64,000 bases of DNA from Streptococcus suis 10581 (lineage in GTDB: Bacteria; Bacillota; Bacilli; Lactobacillales; Streptococcaceae): contig ALKQ01000029.1 in NCBI GenBank assembly GCA_000440235.1, positions 1-64,000 of the forward strand, read 5' to 3'. Under the pieces are notes generated by a model, which worked only from the letters and a program-made list of their open reading frames with translations, had not been told where the DNA came from and did no database searches. A program made the translations under genes and the position numbers. Positions 37,056 through 47,484 of the stretch are shown one piece after another (positions within the stretch are counted from its first letter, which is position 1; each line of letters opens with the position of its first letter).

Positions 37056-37121
37056 ATGTTTAACTTTTTGAATTTTTTTGGTCGTCTTGGTGGTAACTGG
37101 GGGAAATGGACTGATGGATAA
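37056..37121 (+). CDS. comS: ComS competence pheromone precursor
   Basis: 21 aa, RBS AAAGGAGA. Hydrophobic N-terminus (MFNFLNFFGRL) and a C-terminus GNWGKWTDG that carries the two spaced Trp residues of suis-type XIP. From memory, a reported S. suis XIP is GNWGTWVEE; this would be another pherotype. It is exported, cut, reimported by Ami/Opp and bound by ComR (family knowledge). The gene ends before a clear terminator. Confidence 0.88.
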   Translation: MFNFLNFFGRLGGNWGKWTDG

Positions 37122-37143
37122 TAGAGTTCCTCAATATATTATC

Positions 37144-37170
37144 AAAAGCCAACATCTGTTCGGCTTTTTT
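37144..37170 (+). terminator. Terminator after comS
   Basis: AAAAGCC / GGCTTTT with an 11-nt loop and T tail. The folC -10 (TATACT, 37173-37178) starts right after it. Confidence 0.8.
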
Positions 37171-37200
37171 GCTATACTAGACAATATATAGGAGGTGGCT

Positions 37201-38421
37201 ATGTTAGAAAATTGGTTAAACACCAAGCAAGGTCAACTGTTTCATTATAAGATGGAAAAGATTGAGTATGCCTTAGAACTGCTAGGGAATCCCCAGTTTG
37301 CTGTTCCGGTCATTCATGTGGCTGGAACCAATGGCAAGGGGTCGACCATTGCTTTTCTGCGCCAGCTCTTTCAAGCTCACGGCTTGCGTGTCGGTAGTTT
37401 TGTATCACCTCATATGGTGAGCGTGCACGACAGGATTTGTATTGACAGCCAGCCCATTACAGATCACGATTTTCAGCGCTATTTACAGAAAGTCTACGAC
37501 TTGGAGCAGGAAGTCGTCACTCGTTATGAGCCTTTTCGCTATTTTGAGGTCATGGTGCTCATTATGTTCCTCTATTTCGAAGCTCAACAACCCGATGTGG
37601 CACTAGTAGAGGTGGGTATCGGCGGACTTTTGGATACGACCAACGTCGTGGCCCCAGCCCTAAGCGTGATCACCTCCATCGGCATGGACCATCAGGATTT
37701 ACTAGGCTCGACTTTAAGGGAAATAGCAGAGCAGAAAGCAGGGATTATCAAGGAAAACGTGCCTGTCGTCCTTGGACCACTTTCTCCAGAAACCACAGCT
37801 ATCTGTCGCCAAATTGCCCAAGACAAACAAGCTCCCGTCTATCAACTTAGTCAGGAATTTACCTATAAAACAGGACAGTTCAGCAATGCGGACTTGGAAC
37901 TGTCAGAATTGGTTCTAGGCTTGGCAGGCCATCACCAAGAAGAGAATGCGGCCGTAGCCCTACAAACTTTTCTACTCTATATGACCAATATCCAAAAAGA
38001 CATTCAACCTCAGTTGATTCAACAAGCCCTTGCTCAAACCAGCTGGCCTGGTCGTTTGGAACTGGTTGCTCAAGAGCCGAAAATCTATTTGGATGGTGCC
38101 CACAATGTTCCTGCCATTGAACGCTTGATTGACTTTATTCAGGAGCAAGACGAACCTGTCACCATTCTCTTTTCAGCTCTTAGACGCAAGGACTTTCAAG
38201 AAATGCTTGGATTATTGGAAGAAAAGTTACCACATACTCCCCTTGTTTTAACAAGCTTTGCTTATGATGGTGCCTTGTCTGAGGAAAACCGACAAGGACG
38301 AGATTATGTTGAGAACTATCAGCAGTTTATAGAAGACTGGCAATCTAGCGGGCAAGGAATTTTGATTGTCACAGGCTCTCTCTACTTTATCTCAGAAGTT
38401 CGTCGGATTTTTAAAAAATGA
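37201..38421 (+). CDS. folC: Folylpolyglutamate / dihydrofolate synthase
   Basis: 406 aa from ATG 37201 (RBS GGAGGTGG); the GTG at 37195 lies in the RBS. Mur-ligase fold: P-loop GTNGKGST, SPHMVSVHDR, EVGIGGLLDTTN, and DGAHNVPA near the C-terminus. It adds glutamates to folates, which also feed PurN and PurH. Monocistronic with its own promoter. Confidence 0.93.
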   Translation: MLENWLNTKQGQLFHYKMEKIEYALELLGNPQFAVPVIHVAGTNGKGSTIAFLRQLFQAHGLRVGSFVSPHMVSVHDRICIDSQPITDHDFQRYLQKVYDLEQEVVTRYEPFRYFEVMVLIMFLYFEAQQPDVALVEVGIGGLLDTTNVVAPALSVITSIGMDHQDLLGSTLREIAEQKAGIIKENVPVVLGPLSPETTAICRQIAQDKQAPVYQLSQEFTYKTGQFSNADLELSELVLGLAGHHQEENAAVALQTFLLYMTNIQKDIQPQLIQQALAQTSWPGRLELVAQEPKIYLDGAHNVPAIERLIDFIQEQDEPVTILFSALRRKDFQEMLGLLEEKLPHTPLVLTSFAYDGALSEENRQGRDYVENYQQFIEDWQSSGQGILIVTGSLYFISEVRRIFKK

Positions 38422-38431
38422 ATATCTTTTT

Positions 38432-38439
38432 TGCGAATA
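38432..38439 (+). promoter_or_regulatory. Cin-box 4 (SigX promoter)
   Basis: TGCGAATA preceded by CTTTTT, 11 bp after folC. It ends 7 nt before the ATG of the next small ORF. Confidence 0.7.
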
Positions 38440-38446
38440 AATAGGT

Positions 38447-38560
38447 ATGACACATGCAGAAAAAGTAGCCTTTTTAAAAGAATTTCAAGAGAACAAACGC
38501 CATACCTTTCGACAGTTAGAACTGTTTGCAAAAATTTCCAGAACTCCCGATAGGAAATGA
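38447..38560 (+). CDS. 37-aa SigX-driven micro-ORF
   Basis: 37 aa, starts MTHAEKVAFLKEFQENKRHT and ends ISRTPDRK. No RBS; the ATG is 7 nt after the cin-box, so the message would be leaderless. The stop is inside a terminator loop, meaning the unit is promoter-ORF-terminator in about 150 bp. Basic, probably helical. It may be a real late-competence micropeptide or the 5' stump of a larger gene cut by the terminator. Not recognised. Confidence 0.5.
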   Translation: MTHAEKVAFLKEFQENKRHTFRQLELFAKISRTPDRK

Positions 38561-38577
38561 CATCGGGAGTGCTTTTT
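38543..38577 (+). terminator. Terminator of the micro-ORF
   Basis: Perfect 9-bp stem ACTCCCGAT / ATCGGGAGT and T5. The next extended -10 (TGA-TATAAT, 38577-38585) starts in its tail. Confidence 0.9.
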
Positions 38578-38612
38578 GATATAATAAGGAAAGCAAATCC
38601 AAGGAGAAGAAA

Positions 38613-40136
38613 ATGACAGAATTAGATGTAGTTTCGGACGTAGTTACTCATCCTGAGGAAACTTATCGGCGTAGTCGTAGAGCATCACGCAGACAGCAAG
38701 TGCAACTGAATGGTGAATTTCATGAAAGAGTATTAAAAACAAAGTATTGGCCAGCTCTTGTTTGGAGCTTAGTTTTAAGTATTTTTAGCGTAGCCAATCC
38801 ACTGCTAATGCCATTTGCAACCAATATACAAACTCAAAATTTATATGCAGGGATGGCAATGGCAAATGGACAAATCCCTTATGGTGATTTCTTTGGTACA
38901 AGCGGGTTATTATTCTACTTACTTGCTTTCTTAGGTCATCTGGGAGGAACTTTCATTATCTTTGGAATCCTCCAGTTTATAGCATTACTGATAGCGGGAA
39001 TCTATTTCTATAAGATTGTAGCTTATTTTAGTCAGTCAGAACACCTAGCGACAAGTTCTAGCCATTGGTTCTATGTATTTATTTTTGCACTTGGTTTTGG
39101 AGGGATGTATGCAGAAATGTTTGCTCTTCCATTTCTTTTGACTAGTCTGTGGTTTCTGGTCCGCTATTTTGAAAATGCAGTGCGTGATGAGGCATTTATC
39201 CTCTACGGAATCGATGCGGCATTGGTATTTTTAATTTACCCAAAAAGTCTGATCCTTTGGTTAGTTGCGGGTCTAGTTTTATTTATTTTTAATATCCAAC
39301 ACCGCCAAGTTACTCGAGGAATCTATCAATTATTAGCGACCATTTTTGGTTTTCTTCTGATTCTATATGCGGTAGGTTATTATGCTTTTGAGGCGCAGAT
39401 TCTGGGGACAGCTATTCAACAAACTTTCCTTTATAACTTACAGTTAGACTTTCACCATTCCTATCTATATTTAGACTTGGCGATTGTGTCTGTATTTTTA
39501 CTCTTATCTGGATTATTTAAAAGTTTCATCCAAATGCTGTTTTCTTTCAAACAAGGAAGACATACCTATATCAAAGTTCTCCTATTATTGACTTTCTTAG
39601 TTCAATGTGTCTTTATTGTTGGGAATGCAAACTTTCAATGGAGCCAACTCATTCTTCTTTTACCGTATGGTTTTGCGATGTCAGTCGTTTACCTGCGTGA
39701 TGAGGATGTAGAAGATTATCGTGGGTATTTGCGTCGTCAATTCTTTCTTCCGTTAGCTATTTGCTTGGGTATTATCGCTCAACCTGCTTATCTTTATTTG
39801 GTACAGGGAGATTTGAGAACTGACCGTGAACAAGTTGCCAATTACATTGGTGAACAAACGAAAGATTCGGATAAGATTTATGTTTGGGATAATAGCGCAA
39901 GTATCTATCTTTCAAGTCAACGTTTATCTGCCGCAACGATTACTACAGCAGAACCCTATCTGAATACTGACGACAATAAAAATAGCTTGATGTATGACAT
40001 CAATAAAAATGAGGCAAAATTTGTAGTCGTCAATAAGAATTTGCCAATTCTAGATGAAATCAAGACAAATTTAGCATCACAGTACCAGTCTGTTCAGACA
40101 ACGGATTACTTTACGATTTATCAAAAGAATGAATGA
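38613..40136 (+). CDS. Polytopic membrane protein, GT-C glycosyltransferase-like
   Basis: 507 aa. A basic cytosolic N-terminus (about 1-45), about eleven membrane helices, and a soluble C-terminal tail (about 415-507) with a DSDKIYVWDNSASIYLSSQR-like segment. The first outer loop has GQIPYGDFFGTSG, which matches the acidic motif of GT-C enzymes that use lipid-linked sugars. The acceptor is unknown; cell-wall polymer or lipid decoration is plausible. RBS AAGGAGAAG. Monocistronic. Confidence 0.65.
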   Translation: MTELDVVSDVVTHPEETYRRSRRASRRQQVQLNGEFHERVLKTKYWPALVWSLVLSIFSVANPLLMPFATNIQTQNLYAGMAMANGQIPYGDFFGTSGLLFYLLAFLGHLGGTFIIFGILQFIALLIAGIYFYKIVAYFSQSEHLATSSSHWFYVFIFALGFGGMYAEMFALPFLLTSLWFLVRYFENAVRDEAFILYGIDAALVFLIYPKSLILWLVAGLVLFIFNIQHRQVTRGIYQLLATIFGFLLILYAVGYYAFEAQILGTAIQQTFLYNLQLDFHHSYLYLDLAIVSVFLLLSGLFKSFIQMLFSFKQGRHTYIKVLLLLTFLVQCVFIVGNANFQWSQLILLLPYGFAMSVVYLRDEDVEDYRGYLRRQFFLPLAICLGIIAQPAYLYLVQGDLRTDREQVANYIGEQTKDSDKIYVWDNSASIYLSSQRLSAATITTAEPYLNTDDNKNSLMYDINKNEAKFVVVNKNLPILDEIKTNLASQYQSVQTTDYFTIYQKNE

Positions 40137-40157
40137 TTGCTCAGGCAGTCATTTTTT
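40132..40157 (+). terminator. Terminator after the GT-C gene
   Basis: Imperfect stem AATGATTGC / GGCAGTCATT and a T6 run at the stop codon. Confidence 0.6.
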
Positions 40158-40253
40158 CTTTAGCCTATCTGGGAAAAGGAGGGAAAGTGGATATGTGGTA
40201 TAATGGAAAAATAAGCATTCGGGAAAAATTATTAAAGAAATGTAGGAGAAATG

Positions 40254-42191
40254 ATGTCACATATTATTGAACTACCAGAAATACTAGCCAACCAGATTGC
40301 GGCTGGTGAGGTCATTGAGCGACCAGCCAGTGTGGTTAAGGAGTTGGTGGAAAATTCCATTGACGCAGGGGCTAGTCAGATTGAAATTAGTGTTGAAGAG
40401 GCTGGCCTTAAAATGATTCAAATTACGGATAACGGTGAGGGGATTGCCCCTGATGAAGTAGCGCTTGCCCTCCGCCGTCACGCTACTAGTAAGATAAAAA
40501 ATCAATCGGATTTGTTTCGTATTCGCACCCTAGGTTTTCGTGGAGAAGCTCTGCCTTCCATTGCTTCTGTCAGTCATATAATCATTGAGACAGCTACGGC
40601 AGACTCTGCACACGGACTTCATTTGGAGGCCAAAGGTGGTGTCATCGAGAAAGAGGAGCCAGTTAGTCGTCCAGTTGGCACACAGATTACTGTTTCGGAT
40701 TTATTTTACAATACCCCTGCTCGTCTCAAATACGTTCGCAGTCAACAGGCTGAATTATCACATATTGTTGATGTTGTAAATCGATTGAGTCTAGCTCATC
40801 CGGAAATAGCCTTTGCCTTAGTAAACGAAGGACGAGAATTAATTAGAACTGCAGGGACAGGGAAACTTCGTCAGGCAATTTCAGGGATTTATGGGATTGC
40901 TTCTGCCAAAAAAATGGTTGAAATTGAGGCAGAAGATCTGGATTTTCAGATTTCAGGTTACGTTTCCTTGCCAGAGTTGACTCGTGCCAACCGCAACTAC
41001 ATTTCCATTTTCATCAACGGTCGCTATATCAAGAATTTTTTGCTGAATCGAGCGATTTTGGAAGGTTATGGCAGTAAGTTGATGGTAGGACGTTTTCCAT
41101 TGGCAGTGATTTCTATAGAAATTGACCCCTATCTTGCTGATGTCAATGTGCATCCGACCAAGCAGGAAGTTCGCATCTCCAAGGAAAAAGAACTCATGAC
41201 CTTGATTCGAGAGGCGATTAGTCAAGCGCTTAAAGAGCAGGACTTGATACCAGATGCTCTTGAGAATTTAGCTCAGTCAAGTACTCGACCAAAAGTAAAA
41301 GCAGAGCAAGGCACCTTACCACTCAGAGAGCCAAAAATCTATTATGATACGATTAGGCAAGACTTTTTTTTAAAACCAGATGTTGTCGCTGAGGATGTCA
41401 AACCTCTCGAAGAGGATAGGCAAGAGATTGTTGAGTCGCCTGTCGAAAATAAACCTACATCTGTTCAATTTGCAGAACGTCAATCGGTGGAATCAGAAGA
41501 TCAGGAGCATCCTAATCTAAGTGCAAAAGAATTGGCAAAACTGGCAGATAAATTAGACCGAGAGGAAACATCGACATTTCCAGAGTTAGAATATTTTGGT
41601 CAAATGCATGGGACCTACTTGTTTGCGCAAGGTAAGACAGGACTTTATATCATTGACCAGCATGCCGCACAGGAGCGGGTCAAATACGAATACTACCGTG
41701 AGAAAATTGGACAGGTTGACAATTCAGCTCAACAGTTATTGGTGCCCTATATTTTTGAATTTCCGCAGAATGATGCCCTTGACCTCGTCCACAAAATGGA
41801 TGCCCTTCGTCAAGTAGGTGTCAACTTAGAAGAATATGGAGCTAATCAATTTATTCTGCGTGAACATCCTATTTGGATGAAGGAAGAGGAGATTGAGTCT
41901 GGCATTTATGAGATGTGCGACATGTTGCTCTTGACGGATCAGGTGTCAATCAAGCAGTATCGGGCAGAACTGGCTATCATGATGTCTTGTAAACGGTCAA
42001 TCAAGGCCAATCATGCTTTGGATGATTATTCGGCGCGTGATTTACTGAGACAATTGTCTTACTGCCAAAATCCCTATAACTGCCCGCACGGTCGCCCAGT
42101 CTTAGTGCATTTTAGCAAATCGGATATGGAAAAAATGTTCCGTCGCATTCAGGAAAATCACACGAGTTTGCGAGAATTGGGCAAGTATTAA
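40254..42191 (+). CDS. mutL: DNA mismatch repair protein MutL
   Basis: 645 aa from the second of two adjacent ATGs (better RBS spacing; family start [19 protein letters not shown]). GHKL ATPase motifs: E-N-S-I-D-A-G, DNGEGI, RHATSK, GFRGEAL. C-terminal dimerisation domain contains DQHAAQERV...Y and the C-P-H-G-R-P metal/endonuclease motif (CPHGRP), so it is a nicking MutL. mutS is not adjacent. -10 TATAAT at 40199-40204. Confidence 0.96.
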   Translation: MSHIIELPEILANQIAAGEVIERPASVVKELVENSIDAGASQIEISVEEAGLKMIQITDNGEGIAPDEVALALRRHATSKIKNQSDLFRIRTLGFRGEALPSIASVSHIIIETATADSAHGLHLEAKGGVIEKEEPVSRPVGTQITVSDLFYNTPARLKYVRSQQAELSHIVDVVNRLSLAHPEIAFALVNEGRELIRTAGTGKLRQAISGIYGIASAKKMVEIEAEDLDFQISGYVSLPELTRANRNYISIFINGRYIKNFLLNRAILEGYGSKLMVGRFPLAVISIEIDPYLADVNVHPTKQEVRISKEKELMTLIREAISQALKEQDLIPDALENLAQSSTRPKVKAEQGTLPLREPKIYYDTIRQDFFLKPDVVAEDVKPLEEDRQEIVESPVENKPTSVQFAERQSVESEDQEHPNLSAKELAKLADKLDREETSTFPELEYFGQMHGTYLFAQGKTGLYIIDQHAAQERVKYEYYREKIGQVDNSAQQLLVPYIFEFPQNDALDLVHKMDALRQVGVNLEEYGANQFILREHPIWMKEEEIESGIYEMCDMLLLTDQVSIKQYRAELAIMMSCKRSIKANHALDDYSARDLLRQLSYCQNPYNCPHGRPVLVHFSKSDMEKMFRRIQENHTSLRELGKY

Positions 42192-42264
42192 GGATTTTAA
42201 CACCCCTGTAAAAGCATTTGGACTAGCTATTTTTACCGCCAGCTTGTAAAGTAAAGGAGGAAAC

Positions 42265-42630
42265 ATGACTCATCTTGGACAGCTTATTCACATGGAGCGA
42301 ACAAAACGACAGGAATCTCAAGAAACCTTGGCAAAAGCGATTGGAGTGTCACGTCAAACCGTCTTAAACTGGGAAAAAGGTCGCACCTTACCTGATAGTG
42401 CCAGTCTAGTCGGTATTGCCCAACGTTATCATCTCTCTTTTGACCAGTTAATTGGCTTACAAGTCAAGGCTAAGAAAAGGCGGGTCTGGATAAATTACCT
42501 GCTTCTCCTAATCCTATTCGGTCTAGGTATCTTTGTCGGTGGCAATGCCACTCTCTTGCTTCCTTTCCTTATCGTTTTTTTCCTCATCGGCTTCCTTATC
42601 CAAGAACTCATGTTAACCAAATCTTTATAA
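42265..42630 (+). CDS. XRE-family regulator with membrane anchor
   Basis: 121 aa. HTH in residues about 5-62 (QETLAKAIGVSRQTVLNWEKGRTLP), followed by a basic linker and two hydrophobic helices (about 76-117), so the DNA-binding domain is tethered to the membrane. It is 15 bp before a CPBP protease-like gene, a common small-peptide or stress-sensing arrangement. Targets are unknown. RBS AAAGGAGG. Confidence 0.8.
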   Translation: MTHLGQLIHMERTKRQESQETLAKAIGVSRQTVLNWEKGRTLPDSASLVGIAQRYHLSFDQLIGLQVKAKKRRVWINYLLLLILFGLGIFVGGNATLLLPFLIVFFLIGFLIQELMLTKSL

Positions 42631-42644
42631 AGCGAGGTCATCGT

Positions 42645-43292
42645 ATGGTCCGAAAGGATAGACTATTTATTGCATTTATTGTTCTTGGTGTGCTCAGTCT
42701 GCTGGTCAAGCTTCACCGCTATTTAGGATTTAGTCCGATTCATAGTCTTTATTACCAGCTTGCTAGTTTTGTCTTGCTATTTGCACTTGGCATATACCAC
42801 TATAGAAAGCTCCTTTGGACTGATTTTGGAAAAATGTGGAGCTGGAAACTGCTTTATCAATTCCCTTTGTTTTATCTTGCAGACTTTTTGGTCATGTATG
42901 GAGGAAGTTTTCTCCAATACTTGATAGTGAAAACATTCCATATCTCAGAAGGTATAGGCAATGTCACAGCAGTTAATAAGATAAACCAAATCGTCCCAGT
43001 TCCAGTCTTTTTACTGATAGTGGGAATTATAGGTCCGATTGTTGAAGAACTTTTTTATCGAAAATTTTTACAGGATAGTCTGAAAAATGTTTTAAATCCA
43101 TGGTTTGCTATTGTCTTGCAAGGTCTCATTTTTGGCTTAGGGCATGCTAAATCTCTGGATAGTTCAGAAATTATCAACACGATTCCCCAGATTTGTTCGG
43201 GTATTTACTTGGGTTATCTCTATCACAGAACAGGCAATCTTTGTTATCCGATGCTCGTTCATTGTGTAGGAAACCTCTCCGTCGGATACTGA
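42645..43292 (+). CDS. CPBP family intramembrane protease-like protein
   Basis: 215 aa, about six membrane helices. CPBP/Abi motifs: EELFYRKF (EExxxR), FGLGHAKS (FxxxH) and a final H-C-V-G-N (HxxxN). Such proteins process prenylated or other peptides, or give bacteriocin self-immunity; which role applies is unknown. The preceding membrane-HTH gene is probably its partner. Confidence 0.85.
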   Translation: MVRKDRLFIAFIVLGVLSLLVKLHRYLGFSPIHSLYYQLASFVLLFALGIYHYRKLLWTDFGKMWSWKLLYQFPLFYLADFLVMYGGSFLQYLIVKTFHISEGIGNVTAVNKINQIVPVPVFLLIVGIIGPIVEELFYRKFLQDSLKNVLNPWFAIVLQGLIFGLGHAKSLDSSEIINTIPQICSGIYLGYLYHRTGNLCYPMLVHCVGNLSVGY

Positions 43293-43297
43293 AATAC

Positions 43298-43324
43298 GGC
43301 TTCGCTATCAATAGCGAGGCTTTT
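43298..43324 (+). terminator. Terminator after the CPBP gene
   Basis: GGCTTCGCTAT / ATAGCGAGGC(T) with a CA loop and T4. Confidence 0.8.
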
Positions 43325-43370
43325 ATGATACAATATTAAGAATAAAATTATCATCGATCAAGGGAAAAAT

Positions 43371-43961
43371 ATGTACGACTATATCAAAGGAATTTTAACG
43401 AAAATAACCGCAAAATACATTGTGGTAGAAACGCAAGGAGTAGGCTATATCTTGCAGGTTGCTAACCCCTACGCCTATTCAGGACAAGTCCAGCAAGAAG
43501 TGACTGTCTATACTCATCAGGTGATTCGTGAAGATGCTCATTTGCTTTACGGATTTGCGACAGAGGCTGAAAAATCTGTATTCCTCAGTCTGATTTCTGT
43601 TTCAGGAATTGGTCCAACAACAGCTCTAGCTATTATTGCTGTTGATGATAACGATGGTCTGGTGCGGGCTATTAAGCAGAAAAATATTACTTATCTGACC
43701 AAGTTCCCAAAGATTGGTAAGAAAACAGCCCAGCAGATGATTCTGGACTTGGAAGGCAAGTTTGTCATGAGTGAAGAAGCAGGCCCTGTCCAACCAACAG
43801 TACCTGCCAGTGAAAATGTCGCCCTCGACGAAGCTATGGAAGCCATGGAAGCCCTTGGTTACCGCCCAGCCGAACTCAAGAAAATCAAGAAATTCTTTGA
43901 CGGCACTACCGACACCGCAGAAAATTACATCAAATCAGCCCTTAAAATATTGATGAAGTAA
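43371..43961 (+). CDS. ruvA: Holliday junction protein RuvA
   Basis: 196 aa. OB-fold N-terminus ([19 protein letters not shown]), two helix-hairpin-helix motifs ([27 protein letters not shown]), and a C-terminal RuvB-binding helical domain. It forms tetramers on four-way junctions and recruits RuvB. It lies 10 kb away from ruvB, as usual in streptococci. Confidence 0.95.
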   Translation: MYDYIKGILTKITAKYIVVETQGVGYILQVANPYAYSGQVQQEVTVYTHQVIREDAHLLYGFATEAEKSVFLSLISVSGIGPTTALAIIAVDDNDGLVRAIKQKNITYLTKFPKIGKKTAQQMILDLEGKFVMSEEAGPVQPTVPASENVALDEAMEAMEALGYRPAELKKIKKFFDGTTDTAENYIKSALKILMK

Positions 43962-44333
43962 CGTACCAGTATGATGGTTACTAAAGTAACTCATCATACT
44001 ACGGCAATCGCTGTTTGCGACTTGCCTAGGTACCTTACTAACTCGCCACAAAAATAATGTCGATTTTTGTGGCTCATGTCGTGTCCAGATACAAAGGACG
44101 TAAAGGACAAAGAGAAAATAGACGGCCGAACAGAAATTTTGCTAGAAATTTCGTTGTGAGACCTCCGCAATGATAGCTAGGTAAGAGGCGGGTTTTAACG
44201 AAGCCTCTTGCCAGATATCAACTGCGTTATTCGGTGATATTTAGGACTTGGGATTATGTTACGCAAAGTATCCAGCTGTCTCGAACTAACCTGTCAAATG
44301 TGTTGAGTAAACCGTATGTGAAAAGGAGAAATG
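43962..44333. other. Hairpin-rich intergenic region, ruvA to tag
   Basis: 372 bp with no ORF I can support. It holds several inverted repeats: AGTATGATGGTTACT / AGTAACTCATCATACT (43970-44001, one bulge), GCCACAAAAA / TTTTTGTGGC (44047-44075), GAAATTT / AAATTTC (44130-44150), AAGAGGC / GCCTCTT (44182-44208). None ends in a T-run. It could be a non-coding RNA or stacked repeat debris. Confidence 0.45.
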
Positions 44334-44903
44334 ATGTCCCGTTGTGCTTGGGTTAATCCCAATAATCCACTTTATATTGCTTACCATGACGAAGAATGGG
44401 GCAAGCCCCTACATGATGAGCAGGCTCTGTTTGAGTTGCTTTGCTTGGAATCCTACCAAGCAGGACTTTCCTGGGAAATTGTTCTCAATAAACGTCAGGC
44501 TTTTCGCTCCGCCTTTTTCGACTACGATGTTCAAAAGGTCGCAACCATGACGGACAGTCAGCTAGAAAGTCTACTAGCAAATCCAACCATCATTCGCCAC
44601 AAGGCCAAGATATACGCCACCCGCACCAATGCTCAGGCCTTTCTTCGAGTACAGGAGGAATTCGGTACGTTTGATACGTATCTTTGGGAATGGGTTAACT
44701 TTACATCTATCGACAACCCTGTCAAGTCCTTCCGAGAATTGCCGACCAAGAACGACTTGTCTGAGCGGATTTCAAAAGATTTGAAGAAACGAGGTTTCAA
44801 GTTTGTAGGGCCTGTCTGTATTTACTCCTATTTGCAGGCAGCAGGTCTGTTGAATGAACATGAAGAAACTTGCGAGATTGGAAAGAAATTACGAACTAAT
44901 TAG
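44334..44903 (+). CDS. tag: DNA-3-methyladenine glycosylase I
   Basis: 189 aa from the second of two adjacent ATGs. It begins RCAWVNPNNPLYIAYHDEEWGKPLHD, followed by FELLCLESYQAGLSW, the Tag signature, and a metal-binding His/Cys set (RCAW near the start, ETCEIG near the end). It removes 3-methyladenine from DNA. It is 36 bp before cinA. Confidence 0.94.
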   Translation: MSRCAWVNPNNPLYIAYHDEEWGKPLHDEQALFELLCLESYQAGLSWEIVLNKRQAFRSAFFDYDVQKVATMTDSQLESLLANPTIIRHKAKIYATRTNAQAFLRVQEEFGTFDTYLWEWVNFTSIDNPVKSFRELPTKNDLSERISKDLKKRGFKFVGPVCIYSYLQAAGLLNEHEETCEIGKKLRTN

Positions 44904-44939
44904 ATGAGCGAGCAATCGCACCCTAGACAGAGGAGGAAT

Positions 44940-46121
44940 ATGAAAGCAGAACTAATCGCCGTTGGGACGGAGATTTTGACAGGTCAAATCATTAATACCA
45001 ATGCTCAGTTCCTTTCGGAGAAATGTGCAGAGCTGGGAATTGATGTTTACTTCCACACAGCTGTTGGAGATAATGAAAACAGGCTTTTGTCTGTACTGGA
45101 AGTAGCCAGTCAGCGGAGCGACTTGGTCATTCTCTGTGGAGGACTTGGTCCAACAGAAGATGACTTGACCAAGCAGACCTTGGCAATCTTTTTAGGTAGA
45201 AATCTTGTGTTTGATGAAAAAGCCATGGCAAAATTAGACCGTTTCTTTGCTAGCCGACCAGGTCGTGTCCGAACGCCCAACAATGAACGCCAAGCACAAA
45301 TTGTCGAGGGCAGTCAAGCGCTACAAAATCCAGCAGGTTTGGCAGTAGGAGGCATGATTGAGCAAGATGGGGTGACCTATATTGTTTTGCCTGGCCCACC
45401 AAGTGAGCTCAAGGCCATGTTTTCTGAGAGTCTCTTACCTTTACTGTCCCAATCTCAGCAGCAACTTTATTCGCGTGTCCTACGCTTTTTTGGAATTGGC
45501 GAAAGCCAGTTGGTGACTGTTTTGGCGGACTTGATCGATAAGCAGACAGATCCAACTCTTGCTTCTTATGCAAAAGTTGGAGAGGTGACTTTACGCTTGT
45601 CCACCAAAGCGACCAGCCAAGAAGAGGCAAATCTACGTTTGAATCAGTTGGAAGAAGACATCTTACAACATGACAAACTGGCAGACTATTTCTATGCCTA
45701 CGGAGAGGACAATAGTTTGGTCAAAACGGTAGCGACTCGTTTGGCGGAGAAAAGACAAACCATCGCTATCGTCGAACAGGGGACAGGTGGTCTCTTGCAA
45801 GCGGAATTGAGCCTGGCTTTGGCTGATCAGCCGTATTTTAGCGGAGGAAAAGTCATCAGTCAGCTAGGGACAGAATCGGGTAGGTTATCAGAGGAAGCTG
45901 ACTGCATTCGGCAGGAGCTGCAAGCTGATTTGGGTTTGGCTGTGTCTGTACTTATCAAACCGGAATCAACAGAGGACAACGTACTTGCAAAAGTATATCT
46001 CACTTTGGCTACGACCTCGGGTATTTCCCAAAAAGAGATAGATTTAGGTGGTTATTCGTGGCAATACCTTCGCCAGCTTGCTTGTCTGCAGGCCTGGGAT
46101 TTTGTACGAAACACTTTGTGA
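44940..46121 (+). CDS. cinA: Competence/damage protein CinA
   Basis: 393 aa from ATG 44940 (RBS AGAGGAGG); the longer frame from 44904 is unsupported. N-terminal MoCF-biosynthesis-like domain (AELIAVGTEILTGQIINTNA, GGLGPTEDDLTKQ, LPGPPSELKAM). The C-terminal PncC amidase-like domain looks degraded: the family motif E-S-x-T-x-G reads EQGTGG, so the catalytic Ser is missing. Streptococcal CinA brings RecA to the membrane during competence. No good cin-box is seen upstream. Confidence 0.92.
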   Translation: MKAELIAVGTEILTGQIINTNAQFLSEKCAELGIDVYFHTAVGDNENRLLSVLEVASQRSDLVILCGGLGPTEDDLTKQTLAIFLGRNLVFDEKAMAKLDRFFASRPGRVRTPNNERQAQIVEGSQALQNPAGLAVGGMIEQDGVTYIVLPGPPSELKAMFSESLLPLLSQSQQQLYSRVLRFFGIGESQLVTVLADLIDKQTDPTLASYAKVGEVTLRLSTKATSQEEANLRLNQLEEDILQHDKLADYFYAYGEDNSLVKTVATRLAEKRQTIAIVEQGTGGLLQAELSLALADQPYFSGGKVISQLGTESGRLSEEADCIRQELQADLGLAVSVLIKPESTEDNVLAKVYLTLATTSGISQKEIDLGGYSWQYLRQLACLQAWDFVRNTL

Positions 46122-46172
46122 AATAGCAGATATTTGCTATAATAGTTTGACTAAGAAAAGAGGAGAAAATCA

Positions 46173-47324
<1,152 letters not shown>

Positions 47325-47329
47325 AAGCG

Positions 47330-47358
47330 AAAAAAGTTTGGGGAGACCAAACTTTTTT
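47330..47358 (+). terminator. Terminator after recA
   Basis: Perfect 12-bp stem AAAAAAGTTTGG / CCAAACTTTTTT with loop GGAGA. Confidence 0.95.
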
Positions 47359-47484
47359 CTTACCAAAACCCGAATTTTCCCCCAAAAATTTAAAGTTTTT
47401 TTAAAAATAGGTCTACAGACGGATGGAATATGTGGTATAATAGACTATAATGTGCTTACTAAGATGTAGCAAAGGAGTGACTAC

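Noticed and set aside
46105..46112. TACGAAAC as a cin-box for recA
   Set aside because: Two mismatches in the last part of the box and inside the cinA coding end.
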